Assembly (NCBI GenBank): GCA_965262315.1
Contig: CBDHFJ010000044.1
Span: forward strand, 1 to 26,480
Direction: 5' to 3'
From: JBCCFK01 sp965262315
Lineage (GTDB): Bacteria > Actinomycetota > Acidimicrobiia > Acidimicrobiales > UBA8592
DNA: 26,480 nt
Positions 7,846 to 19,402 of this stretch are shown one piece after another. The first letter of the stretch is position 1; every line of letters starts with the position of its first letter. Made by a program: the position numbers and the translations under genes. The notes under the pieces were generated by a model. That model did no database searches. It was not told the DNA's origin and was given only the letters and a program-made list of their open reading frames with translations.

Positions 7846-8562
7846 CCCCGAGCGGGGAGGGCCCCGTGCAACACGTCGAGCCGACGTGGCGTGACCCCCA
7901 CCCCGACGGCACCGTCACCCACATGGTCATGACCGACCGCAGCCACGGCGATCTGGCCGTGGCCGGGTCGACCCCTCAGACCGACACCCGCCGCCGGGCT
8001 GTCGTCGACGCGCCCTGGGTCTGGGTCCGTCAGGTGCACGGGGCTGACGTGGTGGTCGCTCGCGCTCCCGGCGACGGCGCCGGTCAGGAGGCCGACGCGA
8101 TCGTGACCGTGGCGCTCGATGCGCCGATCTCGGTCACGGTGGCCGACTGTGCTCCCGTCCTGCTCTCCGGCCGTGGTGCTGTCGCGTGTGGTCCACGCCG
8201 GCTGGCGGGGGCTGCTCGCCGGCGTCATCGGCGCCGCCGTCCACGCGCTGCGCGAGGTCGGGAGCACCGAGGTCCGCGCCGTGCTGGGTCCGTGTATTCA
8301 TCCCGGCGCCTACGAGTTCGGCGAGGTCGATCTCGATCGCATCAGTGCCGTCTTGGGTCCGGCGGTCCGCTCGGCCACCGACGACGGGCGGCCCGCGCTC
8401 GACATGCCGGCGGCCGTGGCCGCGTCGCTGGCGGCCCACGACGTCCCCCTCGTGGCCACGGTGGGCGGGTGCACGGCCGCCGACGCCGACCGCCGGTGGT
8501 CCCACCGGGCCCGACGCGAGCCCCAACGCCAAGCGATGGTGGCGTGGCGGAGCGCCCAATGA
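7842..8562 (+). CDS. pgeF: PgeF/YfiH-type laccase-domain protein (peptidoglycan editing factor), frameshifted
   Basis: Member of the YfiH/PgeF (multicopper polyphenol oxidoreductase-like) family, which in E. coli removes wrongly built UDP-MurNAc-L-Ser species. Its usual actinobacterial place is directly after ftsZ. The first part reads VWVRQVHGADVVVA and VTVADCAPVLLSG in one frame. After about 8187 the family sequence continues one frame over as VVHAGWRGLLAGVIGAAV and GPCIHPGAYEFG. Removing one T at about 8187 gives the continuous AVAVVHAGWRG typical of the family. The predicted metal site (ADC, HAGWRG, GPCIH) is complete in the restored 239-aa protein. The GTG start overlaps the ftsZ stop and the TGA overlaps the yggS ATG. 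Confidence 0.85.
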
Positions 8563-9207
8563 TCGATCCCGACCTGGTCGCCGAGAACGTCGGCACCCTC
8601 CGCGACCTCGTCGCCCGTCCACGCCACCCGACCGGTGCGGATCGTGGCCGTGACCAAACGCTTCGGTCTGGACGCTGTGGCCGCGGCCCTGGCTGCCGGC
8701 GTCGACGACATCGGCGAGAACTACGCACAGGAGCTGGCCGCCAAGGCCGGCGACGCGACCGGCGCCGGCCTGCGACCGCGATGGCACTTCATCGGCCACG
8801 TGCAGCGCAACAAGGTGAAGCTGGTGGCCCCTCACGTGGCCCTCTGGCACACGGTGGACACCATCCGGCTGGGTGCTGAGATCGCGAAGCGTTCGCCGGG
8901 CGCAGCGGTGCTGGTGCAGGCCAACATGACCGGAGCGACGTCGCAGTCCGGTGTCGTCCGGACCGAGCTCCCGGGCGTCGTCGACGGGCTGCGCTCGCTC
9001 GACCTCGACGTGCGCGGCCTCATGGCCATCGGTGCGGTCGGGGACGAACTGCGGAGTCGCGAGGAGTTCCGGTCGCTCCGGTCGCTGGCCGACGGCTTGG
9101 AGCTGCCCGATTGCTCGATGGGCATGAGCGGTGACCTCGTCCCGGCGCTCGAGGAGGGCACCACGATGATCCGCGTCGGAACCGGGATCTTCGGGCCCCG
9201 GCCCTGA
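8559..9207 (+). CDS. yggS: PLP-binding protein YggS/PLPBP family, frameshifted near the N-terminus
   Basis: Alanine-racemase-fold protein of the YggS/PROSC family, thought to control pyridoxal phosphate homeostasis. The PLP lysine lies in RIVAVTKRF. Other family motifs are GENYAQELAAKA, WHFIGHVQRNKVK, GLMAIGAVGD, CSMGMSGDLVPALEEG and the end MIRVGTGIFGPR. The ATG at 8559 overlaps the pgeF stop and gives a family-like start (MIDPDLVAENVGTLRDLVA) in one frame, while everything from VRIVAVTK on is in the next. One extra base between about 8617 and 8632 explains this; the restored length is 215 aa. A GTG at 8635 could start a shortened protein, but it would lack the first helix. It is commonly found between pgeF and sepF in actinobacteria. 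Confidence 0.85.
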
Positions 9208-9259
9208 CGACCTCGAGCATCCGAAACGCCCCTGGCGCCGGAGGGGGCTGCCCGGGCCC

Positions 9260-9265
9260 TATCAT
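9260..9265 (+). promoter_or_regulatory. Candidate -10 box for sepF
   Basis: TATCAT lies 41 bases before the sepF ATG, in the 99-bp yggS-sepF gap. No clear -35 box is visible. It would give a short leader containing the AGGAG site at 9297-9301. Confidence 0.35.
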
Positions 9266-9306
9266 GCAGCCCACCACGGTTCACCCGGCGTTTCCAGGAG
9301 CGAGCG

Positions 9307-9870
9307 ATGCCGTCGATGTTCAAAAAGGCCATGCTGTATCTCGGCCTGGGCAGCGATGAGGACTTCGAGGCGCTCGATCGCAAGCAGTCCCAGGACGACT
9401 TCGAGCGCGTTCGCGCGCTCGACCTCACGGGCAACGAGGTTCGAGTCGAGCCGCCGGCGCCCGAGCCGGCCGGGCCGGTCGACCCCGAGGAGGAGCCCGA
9501 ACGTGCGGCCGTGTCCGCCGTACGGCCGATCCCCGTCGACGAGGTGCCCGCGCAGGCGCGGCGTCCCAGTGTCGTGCGCCCGATCCCGGCGAAGGCCAAC
9601 GCCAAGCCCCACGTCGTGCATCCGATCTCGTTCAACGATGCCCAGGAGATCGCGGACCACTTCAAGCGGGACAAGCCCGTGATCGTCGATCTCCAGCAGG
9701 CTGACCGTGACCTGATGCGTCGCCTCATCGATTTCGCGAGCGGCCTCTGCTACGGCGTCGGTGGCGACATGAAGAAGGTCGCCGACGCCGTGTACATGCT
9801 CACGCCGGCCGATGTCGAGGTGTCCGCTGCCGAGCGCGAACGCCTCCAGGAGGCCGGTCTCCACGACTGA
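9307..9870 (+). CDS. sepF: Cell division protein SepF
   Basis: 187-aa protein that polymerises on the membrane and tethers FtsZ through its C-terminal peptide. The N-terminal helix MPSMFKKAMLYLGLG is the expected amphipathic membrane anchor. A Pro/Glu/Arg-rich linker follows (about residues 40-100). The SepF domain then runs from about residue 105: HPISFNDAQEIADHFKRDKPVIVDL, RRLIDFASGLCYGVGGDMKKVADAVYMLTP. An AGGAG site about 6 bases upstream supports the start. Actinobacteria usually lack FtsA, and none is seen here, so SepF is the likely main FtsZ anchor. The yggT gene that often sits between sepF and divIVA is absent. Confidence 0.95.
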   Translation: MPSMFKKAMLYLGLGSDEDFEALDRKQSQDDFERVRALDLTGNEVRVEPPAPEPAGPVDPEEEPERAAVSAVRPIPVDEVPAQARRPSVVRPIPAKANAKPHVVHPISFNDAQEIADHFKRDKPVIVDLQQADRDLMRRLIDFASGLCYGVGGDMKKVADAVYMLTPADVEVSAAERERLQEAGLHD

Positions 9871-9926
9871 CCGGGGGGCCGGTTCGGGGTCCGCCGAGGA
9901 TGCCCAGAACCCCGCTCACCAGCCAC

Positions 9927-9932
9927 TACAGT
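9927..9932 (+). promoter_or_regulatory. Candidate -10 box (TACAGT) for the divIVA-like gene
   Basis: TACAGT followed by 8 bases and an in-frame ATG at 9941. This resembles the TANNNT plus short-spacer arrangement before several other genes here and could drive a leaderless transcript starting at 9941. Confidence 0.4.
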
Positions 9933-9958
9933 CGCTTCCCATGGCACCAGGAGGCCCC

Positions 9959-11503
<1,545 letters not shown>

Positions 11504-11506
11504 ACG

Positions 11507-14653
<3,147 letters not shown>

Positions 14654-14662
14654 GGAGCATCG

Positions 14663-14668
14663 AGAGTA
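14663..14668 (-). promoter_or_regulatory. Candidate -10 box (TACTCT) for ileS
   Basis: On the - strand TACTCT lies 9 bases before the ileS ATG, suggesting a leaderless or nearly leaderless transcript. No Shine-Dalgarno sequence is visible there. Confidence 0.45.
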
Positions 14669-14768
14669 CTGGGGGGTCCCGGGAATGAAACGCCAATTGG
14701 CTGCGTTCTGGGCGCCGAGCCCCCGTAGCCTGCCGATACCCTCCCCACCCCGGTGTGAGCGGTCGGGC

Positions 14769-14774
14769 TACACT
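14769..14774 (+). promoter_or_regulatory. Candidate -10 box (TACACT) for the traR/dksA-like gene
   Basis: TACACT lies about 66 bases before the ATG at 14841, in the divergent 187-bp region shared with ileS. The leader would contain a small hairpin (GGGTCC/GGACCC) and a GAGAGAG purine run just before the start. No clear -35 box is seen. Confidence 0.35.
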
Positions 14775-14840
14775 CCGCCCTCTGCGGCGGGCCGGGTCCC
14801 CTGGACCCAGGGCTCAACCTCCTACCCGAGAGTGAGAGAG

Positions 14841-15495
14841 ATGGCGAAGGCGTCGAAGTCGTCAGCCAGCAAGAGCGGAACCAAAAAGGCGGCCACGAAG
14901 GCTCCGGCGAAGAAGTCTGCCGCCAAGAAGTCCCCAGCGAAGAAATCCCCAGCGAAGAAGTCCCCGAAGAAGGCGTCGGCCAAGAAGTCGGTGTCCGAGT
15001 CGGTCAGCAAGACCGTCAGCAGCCGCCGCCAAGACCTCCTCCAAGAAATCCCCCTCGAAATCCCCCGCGAAGAAGGCATCCGTGGCAAAGACGAGTTCGT
15101 CGACCAAGAGCACCAAATCCCCGTTCGACAAGAAGTTCCTGGACGAGATGAAGGCCGCACTCCTCGAGGAGCGCAGTCGCTACGTCCACTCCGCCGAGAG
15201 TCTCAAGGCCGAGGCCGACGCGCTGGTCGAGAGCCGGGAACCCGGCGACGTCCAGTTCGACGAGGAGTCCGGCGAAGGCGACACGCTCGCCGTCGAGCGC
15301 GAACGCGACCTCGCGCTGAGTGCCCACGCCCGTCAGGCCGTCGACGAGATCGACGCCGCCCTCGACCGCCTCGCCAACGGCACCTACGGCATCTGTGTGG
15401 TGTCGGAGAAGCCGATCCCGAAGGAACGGCTTCGCGCCATTCCGTGGGCGGCCGAGCGCGTCGAGTACAAGGCCGGTGGCTTCGGGCTCCGCTGA
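14841..15495 (+). CDS. TraR/DksA-like protein with Lys/Ala/Ser-rich N-terminal tail, frameshifted
   Basis: The restored protein is 217 aa. The first 60 or so residues form a histone-H1-like basic tail of KKSPA-type repeats. Near 15021 one extra base breaks the frame: the upstream frame turns into RRQDLLQEIP, while the next frame continues the tail naturally (AAAKTSSKKSPSKSPAKKAS) into the domain FDKKFLDEMKAALLEERSRYV. The rest matches the TraR/DksA family: coiled coil, an acidic loop (DVQFDEESGEGDT), then LDRLANGTYGICVVSEKPIPKERL and AIPWA. Of the four cysteines of the usual C4 zinc finger only one remains. TraR/DksA proteins act in the RNA polymerase secondary channel; whether this one does is unknown. 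It lies 19 bp before lspA. Confidence 0.8.
14925..14969 (+). repeat. 15-bp repeat encoding KKSPA units (about 3 copies)
   Basis: AAGAAGTCCCCAGCG at 14925, AAGAAATCCCCAGCG at 14940 and a partial third unit at 14955 encode successive KKSPA/KKSPK pentapeptides of the basic tail. The 15-bp unit keeps the frame. Confidence 0.8.
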
Positions 15496-15514
15496 GGAGT
15501 CACCCGGAGACCTC

Positions 15515-16054
15515 ATGACGGACTCCGGGGACTCGGAGCACCAGCCACCGACGGCACCCTCGCCGTGGCCGCGCCTGCTCGGCGTGGGCATCGTGGTGCT
15601 GCTCATCGACCAGATCACCAAGTGGTGGGCCGTCGAGGAGCTGGAGGGCGGCCGTACCATCGAGTTGTTCTGGACCGCGCAGTTCCGGCTGATCCGCAAC
15701 GACGGCGCGGCCTTCAGCATCGGCTCGGGTCTCACCCCGTTCATCTCGATCGCCGCCATCGGCATCTCGATCGCCGTGGTCGTCTGGGCCCGGCGCCTGG
15801 CCGACCAACCCAGGGTGGTGGCCGCCCTGGGCCTGGTGCTCGGCGGTGCCGTGGGCAATCTCGTCGACCGGTTCTTCCGGCCCGGCGACGGGTTCCTGGC
15901 CGGGCACGTGATCGACTTCATCGACTTCCAGTGGTACCCGGTCTTCAACGTGGCCGACATCGGTGTCGTCTGCGGCGGCATCCTCGTGGTGCTGCTGGTG
16001 CGTTCGCAGTTCGTGGAGGACGAGGAGCCCGCTGCGGCCGGCGAGACGACGTGA
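15515..16054 (+). CDS. lspA: Lipoprotein signal peptidase LspA
   Basis: Membrane aspartyl peptidase (signal peptidase II) of 179 aa that cleaves prolipoproteins after lipid attachment. After a hydrophilic head of about 20 residues, four hydrophobic segments are visible, starting with LLGVGIVVLLIDQITKWW. The catalytic aspartates are in GGAVGNLVDR (D118) and FNVADI (D148), both standard LspA motifs, and NDGAAFSIGSG matches the conserved N-G-AF-S region. The ATG follows a GGAGA site by 4 bases. The stop lies 4 bp before the rluD start, so the two are cotranscribed, a common bacterial pairing. Confidence 0.95.
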   Translation: MTDSGDSEHQPPTAPSPWPRLLGVGIVVLLIDQITKWWAVEELEGGRTIELFWTAQFRLIRNDGAAFSIGSGLTPFISIAAIGISIAVVVWARRLADQPRVVAALGLVLGGAVGNLVDRFFRPGDGFLAGHVIDFIDFQWYPVFNVADIGVVCGGILVVLLVRSQFVEDEEPAAAGETT

Positions 16055-16058
16055 CCCG

Positions 16059-16973
16059 GTGATCGAGGAGCTGGTGCCCGCCGCGCTCGACGGTGAGCGC
16101 GCCGACCGGCTGGTCGCGTTCGTCACCGGATGCACCCGCAAGGAGGCATCGGCGCTGATCGAGGCGGGTGGCCTGGTTCGCAATGGCCGTCCTGTCCGCA
16201 AGCCCGCCGAGCGGGTGGTCGAGGGCGACCGGGTCAGCATCGACGATGCACAGTTCGCCGACGATCCCGCCCCCGAGGGGGAGGCGGACATCGAGGTCGA
16301 CATCGTCTACGAGGACGAGCACGTACTCGTGGTGGACAAGCCGGCGGGCCTGGTGGTGCACCCGGGAGCCGGAACACCGGCCGGCACACTGGTCAACGGC
16401 CTCCTGGCCCGGTACCCCGAGCTCGTGCAGGTGGGCGAGCGGGAACGGCCCGGCATCGTCCACCGACTCGACAAGGGCACGTCTGGCCTGTTGATGGTGG
16501 CTCGGACCGAACAAGCGCGAGCGGACCTGGCGGAGCAGCTTGCGGCCCGCCTCGTCGAGCGCGTGTATCTCACCGTCGTCTGGGGCCACGTCGAGTCCGA
16601 CCACGGGGTGATCGACGCGGCGATCGGGCGGAGCAAGCGCCATCCGACCCGCATGGCGGTGGTCGCCGACGGGCGCGATGCCCGCACCGGCTACGAGGTC
16701 ATCCGCCGCGCCGATCGCCCGGCCGAGGTGACCGTGCTGCAGTGCCGGCTCGAGACCGGACGCACCCACCAGATCCGCGTGCACTGCCGGGCGATCGGAC
16801 ACACCGTGGTCGGCGACGACCTCTATGGCGGCCGCCGCGACAGCATCGCCTTCGACCGGCCGGCGCTGCACGCCGCCGTCCTGGGGTTCGACCACCCGGA
16901 GACCGGCGAACCCCTGCGTTTCGAGGCGGAGCCACCGGACGATCTGGCCGGCCTGCTCGAATCGTTGGCCTGA
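16059..16973 (+). CDS. rluD: RluA/RluD-family 23S rRNA pseudouridine synthase
   Basis: 304-aa RNA-modifying enzyme. An N-terminal S4 RNA-binding domain (about residues 1-70: RADRLVAFVTGCTRKEASALIEAGGLVRNG) is followed by the pseudouridine synthase domain. Motif II RPGIVHRLDKGTSGLLMVA carries the catalytic Asp at residue 138. LETGRTHQIRVHCRAIGHTVVGDDLYG is the family signature. The GTG start at 16059 sits 4 bp after the lspA stop. The domain layout matches RluD, which modifies helix 69 of 23S rRNA, but RluA-family target sites cannot be read from sequence alone. It is convergent with the Rrf2 gene, with a 4-bp gap. Confidence 0.9.
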   Translation: MIEELVPAALDGERADRLVAFVTGCTRKEASALIEAGGLVRNGRPVRKPAERVVEGDRVSIDDAQFADDPAPEGEADIEVDIVYEDEHVLVVDKPAGLVVHPGAGTPAGTLVNGLLARYPELVQVGERERPGIVHRLDKGTSGLLMVARTEQARADLAEQLAARLVERVYLTVVWGHVESDHGVIDAAIGRSKRHPTRMAVVADGRDARTGYEVIRRADRPAEVTVLQCRLETGRTHQIRVHCRAIGHTVVGDDLYGGRRDSIAFDRPALHAAVLGFDHPETGEPLRFEAEPPDDLAGLLESLA

Positions 16974-16977
16974 CGGA

Positions 16978-17415
16978 CTAGATCTCCGGCCAGGCCTCGT
17001 CGCCGTTGGCCATCGATGCGATGTCCGAGAGGCGATAGGACTCGAGGAGCTTGCGCATCTGATCGCCGGCGTGCTGCCACACCGCCAGCAGCACACACTG
17101 GCCCTCGTGGTCGCACGCGCCGTCGGTGTGGGGCTCGGCGAAGTCGCCGGCGACGATGGGTCCGTCGACCGCGCTCACGATCTGGCTGAGCAGGATCTCG
17201 TTGGGTTCGCGGGCCAGGAAGTAGCCGCCGCTGACCCCGCGCTTGGATCGCACCAGGCCCGCGCCCTTGAGCGCCAGCAGGATCTGCTCGAGGTAGGGCT
17301 GGGGGAGGCCGGTCCGCTCGGCGATGTCGCGCACCGACATCGGGGTCTCGTCCGGGTGCAGCGCCAGGCACAGCAGGGCGCGAGCGGCGTAGTCGCCTCG
17401 GGTCGAGACCTTCAT
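16978..17415 (-). CDS. Rrf2-family transcriptional regulator
   Basis: 145-aa winged-helix regulator. MKVSTRGDYAARALLCLAL, MSVRDIAERTGLPQPYLEQILLALKGAGLV and SKRGVSGGYFLARE are the hallmark Rrf2 segments (helix-turn-helix plus wing). The C-terminal part has CDHEGQC, two cysteines spaced as in the iron-sulfur loop of IscR/NsrR-type members, but the third cysteine of the usual trio is missing. It may sense iron-sulfur status or redox state with altered ligation, or use another signal. The promoter reads away from rluD, and TACACT lies 7 bases before the ATG, so the mRNA is probably leaderless. Regulatory targets are not evident. Confidence 0.9.
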   Translation of the reverse strand: MKVSTRGDYAARALLCLALHPDETPMSVRDIAERTGLPQPYLEQILLALKGAGLVRSKRGVSGGYFLAREPNEILLSQIVSAVDGPIVAGDFAEPHTDGACDHEGQCVLLAVWQHAGDQMRKLLESYRLSDIASMANGDEAWPEI

Positions 17416-17422
17416 GTGCCCG

Positions 17423-17428
17423 AGTGTA
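17423..17428 (-). promoter_or_regulatory. Candidate -10 box (TACACT) of the Rrf2 gene
   Basis: On the - strand TACACT is followed by 7 bases and the ATG. This is the same TANNNT, short spacer, start codon pattern seen before other genes in the window. Confidence 0.5.
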
Positions 17429-17459
17429 CCGGTCGGACACGCACGGGCTCGACCTCCCG

Positions 17460-17465
17460 TAGGGT
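17460..17465 (+). promoter_or_regulatory. Candidate -10 box (TAGGGT) of the phosphodiesterase-like gene
   Basis: TAGGGT, 6 bases, then ATG at 17472. It is divergent from the Rrf2 promoter 32 bp away, so an Rrf2 operator between them could affect both. Confidence 0.5.
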
Positions 17466-17471
17466 GGCGGG

Positions 17472-18578
17472 ATGGCCGACTCGCCGACGGCGCCGTTGCT
17501 CCCCGACTACGGGGGCGCGTGCGTGTCCAACCTGATCCCCGCCCTGCTGCAACACGCGGAGATCGGGCGCGGCTGGATTCCCGACGACGTGCTCGACGCT
17601 CGCCAGGTCGTGTTGTTCGTCGTCGATGGGCTCGGGTGGGACCAGTTCCAAGCGCGTCGCGAGTTGGCGCCCACCCTGGCGTCGATGGCGGCGCGGTCGA
17701 TCACCACGGTGGCGCCCACCACGACCGCCACGGCGCTCACGTCGATCGCCACCGGGACCCCCCCTGGTGACCACGGGCTCATCGGCTACAAGATGCGCAT
17801 CGCGGGGGAGCTCCTGAACTCCCTGCGCTGGTCGAGCGAGCTGGGCGACGCACGCGACCGCATCGAACCGGCGCAGGTCCAGCCCATCGATCCGTTCACC
17901 GGCGCCCGGCCGGTGGTGATCTCCCAGGCGCAGTTCATGGACACGGGCTTTACACACGCCCACCTCCGCGACACCGACTACCGGCCGTACTGGCTGCCGA
18001 GTTCGGTGCCGGTCGAGATCACCCGCGCGCTGGGCGACGGCGCGCGGTTCGTGTACGCCTACCACGACGGGATCGACAAGATCGCCCACATCACCGGGCT
18101 CGGCGACCTCTACGACGCCGAGCTCCGCCACGTGGACGCCATGGTCGCCCGCATCCTCGAGCAGCTCCCGGCAGGGGCGGCGCTGGCCGTCACCGCCGAC
18201 CACGGCCAGGTGCAGGTCGGAGACAACATGATCCCCATCGCCGGCCCGGTGCTCGATCTGACCGCCCACATCAGTGGTGAGGCCCGCTTCGTGTGGCTGC
18301 ACGCCAACGGCGACCGCGCGACCGACCTGCATGCGGCGGCCGCGGAGGCCCACGGCGACGTGGCCTGGGTGGTACCGATCGACCAGGTCCTGGACGAGGG
18401 CTGGTTCGGGGCCCGGGTCAACCCCGAGGCCCGCGCCCGCCTGGGCGACGTCGCGATGCTGCCGTTCGCCGATGTCGCGCTGGTGGACCCCGATCGGCCC
18501 GGACCGATGCTGCAGAGCCGTCACGGCAGCCTCACCTCGGCCGAACTCAACGTGCCGCTCCTGACGGCCTCGGTCTAG
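17472..18578 (+). CDS. Alkaline phosphatase superfamily protein (nucleotide pyrophosphatase/phosphodiesterase type)
   Basis: 368-aa enzyme with the binuclear-metal fold of alkaline phosphatase and NPP. Metal ligands are visible in VLFVVDGLGWD (D52), AYHDGIDKIAHITG and TADHGQVQVG. The nucleophile is expected to be a threonine in TVAPTTTATALTSIATGTPPGDHG. No signal peptide is seen, so it is probably cytoplasmic. Such genes are widespread in actinobacteria and usually annotated as alkaline phosphatase family protein; the substrate is unknown. It is divergent from the Rrf2 gene and 38 bp upstream of bpa, which has its own putative -10 box. Confidence 0.87.
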   Translation: MADSPTAPLLPDYGGACVSNLIPALLQHAEIGRGWIPDDVLDARQVVLFVVDGLGWDQFQARRELAPTLASMAARSITTVAPTTTATALTSIATGTPPGDHGLIGYKMRIAGELLNSLRWSSELGDARDRIEPAQVQPIDPFTGARPVVISQAQFMDTGFTHAHLRDTDYRPYWLPSSVPVEITRALGDGARFVYAYHDGIDKIAHITGLGDLYDAELRHVDAMVARILEQLPAGAALAVTADHGQVQVGDNMIPIAGPVLDLTAHISGEARFVWLHANGDRATDLHAAAAEAHGDVAWVVPIDQVLDEGWFGARVNPEARARLGDVAMLPFADVALVDPDRPGPMLQSRHGSLTSAELNVPLLTASV

Positions 18579-18603
18579 CGTCTGAGAAGCCTGCTCGGCG
18601 CAC

Positions 18604-18609
18604 TAGCCT
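18604..18609 (+). promoter_or_regulatory. Candidate -10 box (TAGCCT) of bpa
   Basis: TAGCCT, 7 bases, then the bpa ATG at 18617. It fits the leaderless pattern; no Shine-Dalgarno sequence precedes this start. Confidence 0.45.
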
Positions 18610-18616
18610 CGGCGGA

Positions 18617-19165
18617 ATGAGCGATCAGTCCGAACACGTTCCCGCCGGCGAAGCCGAGGTCGTCGCCCCCGCAGAGACGACACCGGTGCCCGCCGACGAC
18701 AAGCCGGACGAGTACATCCAAGAGCCGGCCAAGGTCATGCGAGTCGGCGCCATGTTGCGCCAGCTCCTCGAGGAGCTCCGCGAGGCGACGCTGGACGAGA
18801 GCTCCCGCGACCGCCTGCGCGACATCTACGAGACGTCCCTGGTCGAGCTCGGCTCGGCCCTGTCGCCGGACCTCCAGGCCGAACTGGACCGCATCACCCT
18901 GCCGTTCGACGACGACGCCGTCCCCTCCGAGGCCGAGCTGCACGTGGCGAAGGCCCAGCTCGTCGGCTGGTTGGAGGGCCTCATCCAGGGCATCCAGGCC
19001 ACGCTGTTCGCCCAGCAGATGGCGGCCCAGCAACAGCTGGCCAACATGCGGGGCCAGATCGGCCCCGGCGGCCAGCCGGCGCCGCCCGGTCGCCCCATGG
19101 CGCCCCCGGGCCAGCCCCAGATGCCGGCCGAGAACCCCGACAACCGCCCCGGCACGTACTTGTAA
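18617..19165 (+). CDS. bpa: Bacterial proteasome activator Bpa/PafE (DUF2587)
   Basis: 182-aa ring-forming, ATP-independent activator that docks on the 20S proteasome. An acidic disordered head (about 1-40) precedes the helical core: EPAKVMRVGAMLRQLLEELREA, DESSRDRLRDIYETSLVELGSALSPDLQAEL, LHVAKAQLVGWLEGLIQGIQATLFAQQMAAQQQL. A Gly/Pro/Gln-rich tail ends in GTYL, close to the GQYL docking motif that inserts into proteasome alpha-ring pockets. This implies that the organism has a 20S proteasome, though no prcA/prcB genes lie in the window. The ATG at 18617 is the first start consistent with the family; the leaderless -10 pattern supports it. Confidence 0.92.
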   Translation: MSDQSEHVPAGEAEVVAPAETTPVPADDKPDEYIQEPAKVMRVGAMLRQLLEELREATLDESSRDRLRDIYETSLVELGSALSPDLQAELDRITLPFDDDAVPSEAELHVAKAQLVGWLEGLIQGIQATLFAQQMAAQQQLANMRGQIGPGGQPAPPGRPMAPPGQPQMPAENPDNRPGTYL

Positions 19166-19221
19166 GCCACAACGCGGCACGTGTCGCTTCGTGGATGCGC
19201 ACACGCACGCTCCGGTCCGTC

Positions 19222-19236
19222 GGACGCGAGGCGTCC
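19222..19236 (+). terminator. Possible terminator hairpin after bpa
   Basis: GGACGC, loop GAG, GCGTCC, followed by TTGCTCCGTTGCT, 57 bp after the bpa stop. The stem is perfect but short and there is no T-run, so this is weak. Confidence 0.3.
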
Positions 19237-19295
19237 TTGCTCCGTTGCTCGCGCGCCGGGCACGGTGATAAGAAGAGGGAATCACACGCGTGTAG

Positions 19296-19340
19296 TTCTC
19301 CACAGGTTGTGGACGACACCTGTGGGTGATCTGTGGACCA
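19296..19340 (+). promoter_or_regulatory. Cluster of DnaA-box-like sites and inverted repeat upstream of dnaE
   Basis: Three sites match the high-GC actinobacterial DnaA box TTGTCCACA (or its complement TGTGGACAA) at 7 to 8 of 9 bases: TTCTCCACA at 19296-19304, TGTGGACGA at 19308-19316 and TGTGGACCA at 19332-19340. A weaker TGTGGGTGA lies at 19321-19329. The same stretch holds a perfect inverted repeat CCACAGGT/ACCTGTGG (19300-19307 and 19318-19325). It lies 60 to 100 bp before the dnaE start in the 237-bp bpa-dnaE gap, a good place for an operator. Binding is inference. Confidence 0.45.
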
Positions 19341-19402
19341 CGTCCCCGATGGTCTGCGGTGCGGAGTAGGGGCCCGGGAGCAGCCAGACCAGCCATGGCG
19401 TC

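Noticed and set aside
14654..14840. T-box riboswitch upstream of ileS
   Set aside because: No T-box antiterminator bulge sequence is present and a -10-like box lies 9 bases from the ATG.
19166..19402. Replication origin based on DnaA-box-like sites
   Set aside because: There is no dnaA/dnaN nearby, no AT-rich unwinding region and only a few sites; a regulatory cluster is more likely.
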